A DNA stretch of 16,073 nucleotides from Pigoraptor vietnamica (lineage: Eukaryota; Opisthokonta; Filasterea), in NCBI GenBank assembly GCA_943704525.1, contig CALSCQ010000197.1:1-16073 (forward strand). Reading direction: 5' to 3'. The notes under the pieces are model-generated. The model did no database searches. It saw only the letters and a list, made by a program, of their open reading frames with translations, and had not been told where the DNA came from. A program made the position numbers and the translations under genes. This document shows, one piece after another, positions 8,906 to 16,073 of the stretch; positions within the stretch are counted from its first letter, which is position 1; each line of letters starts with the position of its first letter.

Positions 8906-11222
8906 ATGGCCGTCGACATGGCCAAGCGCACGCTCCTCATTGGAGTGAGTATGGCCGTTCTCGGTCTCGTGCTCGGCCTGTTTATTGCCACCGCGGGCAC
9001 AGGCGGGGCCGATCGCCTCTTTGCGATGTGGGGCGCCCTCGACGTCGCCAATCCTCGCGCGACAGAGCACGTCGGCCCTGCGCCGCGCATGGCACGTGCG
9101 CAGCCAAACACTGTCGAGGGCGTCGTGATGCAGATCGAGGGAAGCCGAAAGCGATTGTACTCGCCGCCGACGGGCAAGCGGCGCATACTCGTGCGCGGTG
9201 ATGCGTGGTGGACGGACCGGTACCGCCTGTACCGCGACTTGGGCGAGGATTTGGGGCTGCGGCTGGTGCTGGACCGCTTTCACAACGCGCAGGTGCGGCT
9301 CTCGAGGGACATGGTGGGGATCATCTGCATAGCTGTCGGATCCGACGATAAGTGCATCACCGCCGACGACTATAAGCTCCTGCACCCGCACGTGCGCGTT
9401 GGGCGTATACGGGGTGTCGCGCCGGGGGTGACGTACGGGAAGGACGCCTTCTGCCGCACTCTGATGGACGCGCTCGCCGGGTTCTCGCCGGCAAATGCGA
9501 CCGCCACGGATGCCGCCGTGTACGACGCGTCTCACGACGTCGATCCGACCGCGTTTGTGTTCCCGTGCTTCGTGCTGCCGGCGGACAGGGCGCGCCTGCT
9601 TCGCGCGGTGGCGCGGCGGATGTACCCGGACAACCAGCCGTGGATTGTCAAGCCGACGGATCTGTCGGGCGGTCGCGGGATCTTCGTCGCGAACAGCATC
9701 TACGAGGTGCCGCTGAACGGGTCGCGGGGGGCTGTCGCGGGGGTAAACGGGACAGCGCCGGAGCGCACCATGTGGGTCACGCAGCCATTCCTCGACCCGC
9801 CCTATCTCATCGAAGGGTACAAGTTCGACATGCGCGTGTACGTCATCGTGACGTCGATCACCCCGCTCCGCATCTACGTGCACGACTGCGGCCTCGTGCG
9901 CTTTGCCGCGGAGCCCTACGCGTTCAGGAACGACACGGGTTCGAATTCCACCGCCGGCGGACGGCCGACGCAGTTTTTGACGAACACGTCGGTGAACAAG
10001 GCGCTCAAGGACATGATCGACCTCCTGTGGTCGTTCGAGCGCCTGAAGGAGCACGTGACCTCGGAGGGGCACGACGCCGAGGCGCTCTTCGCCCGCATCC
10101 GGTCGGCGATTGTCCGGACGTTCCTCGCCGCGGAGGCCGCGCTTCACTTTCAGCGGCTGAACGGCGTGCGTCCGGACAACTCGCGTAGCTACGCCGTGTT
10201 TGGGGTGGACGTCATCCTGGACGCAAGCCTTGCGCCGCGCGTGATTGAGGTGGGCTGCCTCGCCTGCGGTCTGATCGGCTGTCTGCTCACATGTATGTGT
10301 GTGTGTGCCTGTGTGTGTGTGTGTGTATGTGTATGTGTGGGTGTGGGTGTGCGTGTGTGCCTTGCGGCGGGGTAGATGGAACTAGATGGACTGAACTGAG
10401 ATAGGCGAGAGGCGGCAGGGGCGTGATGATTTTGTGTGCCGGCGTGAGTGCACGTGTGAGCGCGTCCTGTGTGTGAGTCGGTCGTAAATGTGGGGACAGG
10501 CCGGCATTGGCTTTCCGTGCACGAAACTATCGCGCGTCAATGCTTACCTTCATCATCCCTTCCCCGTCCCCGCATGTTAAATAATGTCGGCAGGTGAACG
10601 CCAAACCCAGCATGGACCGCGATGCTCCGGATGGCTCGTGGTACGTCAAGGCAAAGGAGGCCCTCGCACGTGACACGCTGCGCGCGGTGCACGGCGACGG
10701 GGACTGTGGGGTCGCGCTCTCGCGCCGACTGGCGGCCCTTGGCGCGGTGCTGGAGGACGGTGCTCAGGAAAACCGCGACGCGGTGTGCGCGGCGAGGAGT
10801 CGCGATAATTGGCGATGCATCAGCAGGGACGACCTCGCTGTTCTGTACGAAGCAAGGTGACTGCATGTTGCCGGCGTGTGTGCTTGCGTATGTATGAGCC
10901 GAGGGTGAGAGTGGACAGCAGAGTGGAGACTTTGCGGTGTTATGGTACCTCTCGACCGACAGCTGACCAGTCCGCGCGCAGCTGCGAGCGTGAGCGCTGC
11001 AAGGCAACGGCTGAAATGGGGCGCTGTCTGATGACGGCGGCGTACCCGAGCGAGGACGGTGACAAGTACGCAGAGTGGCTGCGGCACTTGGCCGTTGGGC
11101 GCGGGTTTCCGGACATGCGCCTGTCGCGAAGTTCGTGGCGACTTCACCGCATTCAAACAGAGCTGCGAAAGATGGAGGCGGCGGAAATGGTGGAGGAGGG
11201 ACGCGGCTTCGGATTTCAATGA
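8906..11222 (+). CDS. Tubulin-tyrosine-ligase-like ATP-grasp ligase with N-terminal membrane anchor (3 exons, 615 aa)
   Basis: Exons are 8906-10249, 10594-10856 and 10982-11222, with matching phases (0, then 2). The ATG at 8906 has A at -3 and G at +4. Residues 8-30 form one hydrophobic segment after a short basic N-terminus. TTL signatures follow in order: WIVKP (246-250, ATP-binding Lys249), GGRGIFV (255-261), QPFLDPPYLIEGYKFDMRVY (293-312), LTNTSVNK (358-365), FGVDVILD (432-439) and E-VNAKPSM (448-455), the metal-binding E/N pair. The last is split by intron 1. TTL enzymes use ATP to ligate amino acids (Tyr, Glu or Gly) onto protein chains, classically cytosolic tubulin. Here the anchor and sequons at 197, 271, 281, 342, 347 and 360 suggest a lumenal catalytic domain and therefore a non-tubulin substrate. 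Residues 456-615, including a Cys-bearing last exon, are unrecognised. The ligase call is firm; topology is inferred. Confidence 0.93.
10250..10593 (+). other. Intron 1 of TTL-like gene, carries (GT)n (phase 0, 344 bp)
   Basis: The donor reads attgag|GTGGGC at 10250 and the acceptor atgtcggcAG at 10593. Splicing rebuilds the conserved E-VNAKPSM motif exactly, which fixes both sites. Unspliced reading runs into Val-Cys repeats and a stop at 10373. Confidence 0.95.
10291..10360. repeat. Imperfect (GT)n microsatellite in TTL-like gene intron
   Basis: The GT-rich run is interrupted by ATGT, GCCT and GGGT units. It begins about 41 bases inside the 5' splice site, in sense orientation. Confidence 0.97.
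10857..10981 (+). other. Intron 2 of TTL-like gene (phase 2, 125 bp)
   Basis: The donor reads gcaag|GTGACT at 10857 and the acceptor tccgcgcgcAG at 10981, with an upstream gctgac branch-like site. The donor phase (two bases) matches the single base before TGC GAG CGT. The downstream frame stays open to a TGA at 11220-11222 and has a protein-like composition. Confidence 0.8.
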
Positions 11223-11489
11223 AACGCACGTGATGTCACATCAAAAAGGGGTCCAGCAGATCTTTTTTCGACCGAAAAATGCGGGAAAAAAGGACCCGAC
11301 AATTGAAAACGGCCAGCAATTTGAACGAAGTGAAGAAGAAATTGAGGAAAACACAGCCAAACACTCGAAAGGGTAAATGCAGCGATCGAAGACGTGGAAC
11401 AGGTGGGCCGCGAAGACTCAGCAGTCCATGTTCCGCAATAGAGAGAGAACATAACCGACCACTGGCCCAATTGCGCCCTCGCCTCGATT
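11223..11489. other. Short convergent 3' region with nested hairpin
   Basis: Only 267 bases separate the two convergent stop codons. GGGTCC (11249-11254) pairs with GGACCC (11292-11297). Inside it, CTTTTTTC (11262-11269) can pair with GAAAAAAG (11285-11292), or TTTTTCG (11264-11270) with CGAAAAA (11273-11279). The structure could form in either 3' untranslated region. No AATAAA is seen on either strand. Confidence 0.5.
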
Positions 11490-13249
11490 TCAAGGCGCCC
11501 CGTAGTCATCCATGTTCCACCTGAACCTTGCGTGGGCCTTCTCCGCGTCTTCCGGCCTGACGACCGACGACCCAATGTCGCTCTCAAACGACTCGTTCGG
11601 AATGACGAGATTGGGGAACATGACGAAGCAGTCGAGCGGGAAGTCGTGCAGCACCGCCTGCAGCGCGCCCTCGTCGAACGGGAGATCAAACTCGCTCGCG
11701 ACCGTCAGGAGGCGCAGGTAGGCGGAGCGGTCGATGCCCACGGCGAACGACCCAACGCCCGTCCCGCGGTTCGTGTAGAGGTGCGGACCCACCCACTGCA
11801 CGAAGGGGGGCGTCCAGTCAAACTGGCGCGACCCGAGCTGCAATATCTTCCAGTCCGTGGGCACGTCGCGGTACACGCGGTCGAAGAGGGCGGAGAAGTT
11901 GCGGTGGAACAGCGCGTCGTCGTCCAGCACGAGAATGCGGCGGTATTTCGCGGCGTGCGCCTCCTTGAGCACTGCGATGAACGTCTTGAGGTAGCCCCAC
12001 GCGCCCGCTGTCTTGATCACCTTACGGCCGAGCTTGTTCTCCATGTAGGCCACGCGCGCGAGGCGGCTGTCGTAGTCGAGGAGGTACTCGCCGCCGCTCG
12101 CCACCGTGCGCACGCCCATTTCGCCCCCGGGGTTGCGCACGAGCGGTCGCTGCTGGTACGCCAGGAATTCCTCGATGTGCGGGGACGCGCTCCCGTTGAC
12201 GGCGGAGAAGCGGTGCACGGCCATCCCCAGCGCCTGTGTCTTCGCAAGCACCCGCTCCCACCGCTGCGGCCGCCGGTCGAGGTTCATGACGTAAATTTTG
12301 TCGAAGACGGCGTTGGGCGTTATCTGCGCGAGGGGGAGACCGAGCACGGGGCGGCGGTGCGGGACGTACACACGCGCCGTGTCGTTGATGACGCGCCACC
12401 GCCGCGCAACTTCTAGCGGCTCCTTCACCGCCTTGTACTGATCGCCCCACGGCAGGCTCGACCGATACCCCGTGGCATTCACCATGTTCTGCAGGTCGAG
12501 ATAGTCGTTGGAGCCCGCGGCGTCAAAGAACGCTTCGCACAGGTTGAAGCCCGCACGGCACGCGCGCGTGGAGTAGTCCGTGTGCCACTGCCCGCGCGTC
12601 GGGAAGTTCAGCTCGTCCACGTAGCCGATCGTCTGCAGCAGCTTTGGCGTGAACGTGAAGAACGCGCCCATGGCGTCCTGCACCGGCACGTGCGCCTCGA
12701 GCAGCCCGCGCCGCACGGGTTCGGCCAGCGTCAGTCCCGGCGGAAGGCCCTTCTGAATCGCCTTGCGGTCGAGCTCGTGGCGATGTTCGACGTGCAGGAA
12801 CGCGAGGTGTTCGTACGGTCCCTCGCGTATCGCGTTGAAGTAGAGGTCGTCCCACCCGGCGCGCTTGAAGACAATGTCGTCGTCCAAGCGAAAACCGACG
12901 TCAAAGTCGATCTTGGACGCCAGCTCGAACATGGTGTTGGTCTGTCCGCCGGCGTAACGGCCGTTGTTACGTATTACGAAGAGCTCGTGGGGGAATTGGG
13001 ACGCGAGGGTGTCGAGGTAGGTGAGGGTGCCGTCCGATGAGCCGTCGTCTGCCACGATGACCGTCCTGCGGTGCGCGAGTGGACACACTGTCAGAAGGTA
13101 AACTCGGGGCGGACAGTCTGGACACGACGTGGCAGTGCATCTCACAACAACTAAGGTGTCCCATTCAGCCTGACCACACCTTTCAACCGAAACATGGAAA
13201 GGGCAATATGAGTCGCATAACCCTTACCTCGCATCGCGTATCAGACAGC

Positions 13250-13304
<55 letters not shown>

Positions 13305-15023
13305 CACACGCGTCTCGTCTCCTTCCCACTCGCATCCCACGAGCACCCACCACTCGTACGCCGTTGACCGCGTCCGCAAAAACCCCTCGATACACTTCTG
13401 GAGGTACTTTAAGTCGTGCCTGTTCCATGTCGACACGGCGAGAATGGCCTTTGGACGGCGCACCCCGCGGAACACGAGCGGCATCGCCACGATGGGAAGC
13501 GCCCGCTGCAGCGACGCGTCCACATAATCCCACGCGTGCATTCGCGCCAAATCCTGGCCGTACCCGCTGGCCGTCACGTGGTCGTGCATGACGTTGAAGA
13601 TGGACGCGTTGCCGGTGGGCGCCTGGAGGATCCAGTTGTCCGCGCGCGCCCCGCACACGAACGGCACCCGCTGCTCCTGCCCCTTCAGCGCAAACCACAC
13701 GTCCGCAACATTGGGCAGTTCAAAGTCCGCCGGCCGCAACCGCAGCGCGTGCGTGGGGTAGACGACCGTCCCCGTCCCAAGCACATGCACGGCGTAGTCC
13801 GCCGCATTACTGACCACGTGACGGTGCACGTAACGGCGCTGCCGGTAGTAACCCACGTCGAGCTGACCGACAAACACGCACAGGTTGCCCACGACCACGC
13901 GGTTGGCGTAATCGCGCAGCCGCGCCACGTGACGCCCCACGTAGTCTGGTGGGTAGAAGAGATCGTCGTCCATTATCACCGAGTAATCCGAGTCCCTCTT
14001 CTCCGCCCAGTGGAACTTGTTGGCGTCGCCGCGGTCGCCGTGGAGTCTGGACAGCGCCACCTCTATCCTGGTGTCGTTCGCGAGGAAGTCCGGCACGTGC
14101 TCGTGGCCGTTGAGGAACACGCGCACTTTCGACACGAACGGATAAATGCTGTTCACGGCGTTCTGCAGCATCCACGGGGGCCGCGACACGGTCGACGCAA
14201 GCGACGCGATGACCACGGCCCCGCCCGCGCGCAGGAATGTCGGTGCCGAAAACGACCGCGACGACGCCACAGCCGCGAGTTCCAGCTTGCGCACCGTGCA
14301 CTGCTGCTTAGCGTCCGCGGACTGCGATCGACCGACGAACGTGATGCCCAGACGGAGGCGCCTCGTGACAGTGAGCGATCGGAACAGCAGGCGGCGGTCA
14401 GTGCCGGGTGCGCCCGTGGGCAGGTATTCGAACGGCACGAGGGAGAGGCCCGTCTCGACGTCCGTCACGTTCACCACCGCGCGAACGTCCTCGCCGCACT
14501 GAACGGCCACATGCAACTGCATGAACGCGTCGGAGGGGGCGTCGGTCTCCACCCACGCGTGGCTGCGGAGCGGGTGGGAGGGCGATCCCATTTCGCCGCA
14601 CCGTAGGCGACTGAGGACGACGTCTGTGGCGTGCCACGATCGCCAGCAGAAGGGGTTCCCCTGCGCATCGAAGAGAAAGACCCGATGCGCCGCCGAGCCC
14701 TCGGTCAAGTCGATGCCACCGAGCGCGCGCCACTGTCGCTCAAAGTCAGCGAGATGCGCAGGGACAGCGGGAGGCGACGCGACGGCCGCCGAGATCTCGC
14801 TCTTGTTCGACGCCAGTGGGAAGGGGGATGTGGCGTTGTGGACGCTCACGCCCGCGCGCCGCACGGTCGCGTTGAGACCGTCGGTCGAGAGGATGAGCAC
14901 GAGCGAATGCGACGCGTCCCTCATGAGGAGCGCGGTGAAGAGCAACGCGGTCCATGCGAGAAGTGCGAACAGGACCGTGCTGCGGCGACACGGAGACACG
15001 CGCAAGGGCAATCGCCCCGCCAT
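11490..15023 (-). CDS. Type II membrane protein with three glycosyltransferase modules (2 exons, 1082 aa)
   Basis: Exons on the minus strand are 15023-13351 and 13065-11490, joined in phase 2. The ATG at 15023 has G at -3 and +4. Residues 15-34 are a signal anchor after a basic N-terminus, typical of Golgi glycosyltransferases. Residues about 110-260 are an unrecognised, beta-rich-looking stem. Module 1 (about 268-480) is GT-A-like, with metal-binding MDDD at 351-354 and DVWF near 441. Module 2 (about 525-760) is GT2-like: AVSTWNR, then VIVADDGSSDGT (VADD at 562-565) and LDDD at 618-621. Module 3 (about 813-1061) matches glycosyltransferase family 25 (LPS and collagen galactosyltransferases): IYVMNLDRRPQRW, LVLDDDALF (DDD 939-941), GSFAVGIDRSAY and a terminal ESDI. 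All three keep the acidic nucleotide-sugar metal site, so all may be active. Donor sugars and acceptor are unknown. Assembly of a surface or secreted glycan is inferred. Confidence 0.93.
13066..13350 (-). other. Intron of glycosyltransferase gene, carries (GT)n (phase 2, 285 bp)
   Basis: The preferred donor is gagtg|GTGGGT at 13350, and the acceptor cgcgcaccgcAG at 13066 follows a ttctgac branch-like site. Joining gives YEW-TVIVADDGSSDG, the normal spacing of a GT2 first strand. A second phase-2 donor (tgcga|GTGGGA) would insert a few residues and cannot be excluded. Confidence 0.82.
13251..13301. repeat. (AC)25 microsatellite, sense (GT)n in intron
   Basis: A pure AC run of 25 units lies in the minus-strand intron of the three-module glycosyltransferase gene, about 49 bases inside the 5' splice site. 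It reads (GT)n in the transcript. Confidence 0.99.
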
Positions 15024-15257
15024 CGCAGCGTCGTGAGTGCGATTTTGCTCGCCGCTCTAGTCTTAATGTGTCGCGGGGGTCTCTGAAGACCACCCCTGCC
15101 TGTCGGGTACGCCGTCCGACAACACCCCCATCATCGACCACGTGCCCGATAGATTGCGGCCGAATAAAGTGGTCCAGGCGGCGGCGAGCCCCGAACGCTC
15201 CCTCCATTTTGTGCGTTAAGCGTGTTTGTGGTGTGCGTGCGTGTGTGTGTGTGTGCA

Positions 15258-15318
<61 letters not shown>

Positions 15319-15879
15319 CGTGACCGCGTGCGGGTATGAGCGTTGATATGAGTGTTTGTGTGCACGCGCGTTGGTGTGACGTGCTTGCGTGCGTGTGAGG
15401 GTGTGCTTGTCGTCTTCTCGATCAGCATTTCTGCGGGTGGGTATGTGTTGCGCCATGTGCCCGTGGTGGGAGTGGGAGGGAGAGCGTGTTTCTGAGAGCG
15501 ACAGACCACTGCAAGCCCCGAGGCGTGCGTTTCGAGTGCATTCCGTTGCATGGCGGTGTCATCAAATGCATGTCACCTCGTTGTCCAGCACTGTCCACCG
15601 CGGTTACCCAGGTCCCTCACACTCTTTCTATGGCCGTCTTCTGACCCGCACTGAACATCTCCGCTATGGCTCGGGCAAGGACACGGTGGCGCAGTGCGCG
15701 CGCATCCCGGTCGTCTGAGGTCCCGGCGCACAAACTCAAGTCCATTCACTTTACTTCACATGCGCCACCACGAGACGGACAGTTCCACGTTGCCGCCGCC
15801 CGTGCCGATCAGGCCGATGCAAAATTAGTAGTTCATAACCGCGCGCCTTTAGCTCTTGGCAACACCCAAAAGGACCGTC
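15024..15879. other. Upstream region of glycosyltransferase gene, mostly unexplained
   Basis: This region holds the 5' flank of the minus-strand glycosyltransferase gene and a long (GT)n tract. A short plus-strand stretch at about 15650-15715 has GC-rich third positions and reads YGSGKDTVAQCARIP before a TGA at 15716-15718. It could be an exon, but I cannot connect it by splice sites. No RNA gene or clear TATA box is seen. Confidence 0.4.
15231..15317. repeat. (GT)n microsatellite, about 87 bp
   Basis: The GT run is interrupted by GCGT and CATG units near 15237-15262 and then pure for about 55 bases. It lies outside any called gene, 0.2 kb upstream of the minus-strand glycosyltransferase start. 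Confidence 0.98.
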
Positions 15880-16073
15880 ATGTCCACAGCCGCCCTGGCA
15901 GTGAAGCTGTCGCCCGATGCCGCCCGTGCACCGGTAGCTGTCGCAACTGACACCGACATCAAGCGCTAGCGCTTTCTGCAGCGCCTCAGGCCGGCCGAGC
16001 GATACTCGTTCGCCAGCGTGGCTTACTGCGCGACAAGCCCCGTCACGCCCTCTCAGGCTCTTCCCCCCCCCCC
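15880..16073 (+). CDS. Possible partial gene running off the right edge
   Basis: An ATG at 15880 opens a GC-rich frame (MSTAALAVKLSPDAARAP) that meets a TAG at 15967-15969. The same frame then stays open to the window end and looks coding (RLRPAERYSFASVAYCATSP). A 48-bp stretch at 15934-15981 has GT-AG ends, an actgac branch-like site, a ctttctgcAG acceptor and phase 0 on both sides. Removing it as an intron would delete the stop, but it is shorter than the other introns here. The alternatives are a 29-codon frame, a pseudogene or a sequence error. The window ends in a run of 11 C, which may be low-quality sequence. Product unknown. Confidence 0.33.

Noticed and set aside
9938-9949. GGTTCGAATTCC, resembling a tRNA T-arm
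   Set aside because: It lies inside the TTL-like coding exon with no matching D-arm, anticodon arm or acceptor stem around it.
8855-10147. A 430-codon minus-strand frame opposite the TTL-like gene
   Set aside because: It is antisense to an exon with clear TTL motifs. Long antisense frames are expected in GC-rich coding DNA, and its Arg/His-rich composition is typical of a shadow frame.
10537-11229. A 230-codon minus-strand frame opposite the last exons of the TTL-like gene
   Set aside because: It is antisense to two exons fixed by splice phase and a conserved motif, and it has low-complexity content and no recognisable domain.
13224-13320. Val-Cys repeat peptides encoded across (GT)n tracts (also at 6742-6780 and 10290-10375)
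   Set aside because: They arise only by reading unspliced introns. Splicing out each tract restores conserved domain sequence, most clearly E-VNAKPSM in the TTL-like gene.
15666-15950. A 94-codon plus-strand frame starting MARARTRW
   Set aside because: Its third positions are less GC-rich than the overlapping frame ending at 15718, and it shows no domain, signal peptide or splice support.
1-16073. Transposons, CRISPR arrays, rRNA, integrases or viral genes
   Set aside because: I found no transposase-like or viral protein motif, no terminal repeats with target duplications, no spaced repeat arrays and no rRNA-like stretch. The only clear repeats are GT/AC microsatellites and short inverted repeats.

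Overview
The window is nuclear DNA from a GC-rich microbial eukaryote. The evidence is GT-AG spliceosomal introns with matching phases, ATG starts in vertebrate-like Kozak context, calcium-binding EGF repeats, a tubulin-tyrosine-ligase (TTL) domain, type II membrane anchors on large glycosyltransferases, and long (GT)n microsatellites. Nothing is organised like a bacterial operon. I cannot name the lineage. A haptophyte or other alga, a choanoflagellate or an apusomonad-like protist would all fit. No gene resembles a virus, a mobile-element protein or an RNA gene.

Five genes were reassembled by joining reading frames at splice sites, and they alternate strictly in strand. Gene 1 (minus, 4199 down to 230 or beyond the left edge) encodes a secreted protein: signal peptide, five cbEGF repeats, a long helical region with an EF-hand loop, and an unrecognised C-terminal region. 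Its first exon carries an apparent one-base frameshift. Gene 2 (plus, 4887-5953, three exons, 223 aa) is a small secreted or membrane-anchored protein of unknown function. Gene 3 (minus, 7823-6374, three exons, 373 aa) is a disordered, probably nuclear protein ending in a compact segment that weakly resembles half a cold-shock fold. Gene 4 (plus, 8906-11222, three exons, 615 aa) is a TTL-like ATP-grasp ligase behind an N-terminal membrane anchor. Gene 5 (minus, 15023-11490, two exons, 1082 aa) is a type II membrane protein with three glycosyltransferase modules in series (GT-A, GT2-like, GT25-like). A sixth partial gene may begin near 15880 on the plus strand and run off the right edge.

Genes 1, 2, 4 and 5 all look targeted to the secretory pathway. 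Gene 5 would glycosylate secreted or surface material in the Golgi. Gene 4 may be a lumen-facing relative of cytosolic tubulin ligases. Genes 1 and 2 look like secreted products. Co-regulation is only a guess, because the genes are divergent or convergent monocistronic units.

The most unusual structural pattern is that the three longest introns in complete genes (genes 3, 4, 5) each hold a (GT)n tract. Each tract is in the sense orientation and starts 10-50 bases inside the 5' splice site. A fourth tract lies at 15231-15317. The least explained sequence is 4200-4886, 5954-6373, 7824-8905 and 15024-15879.
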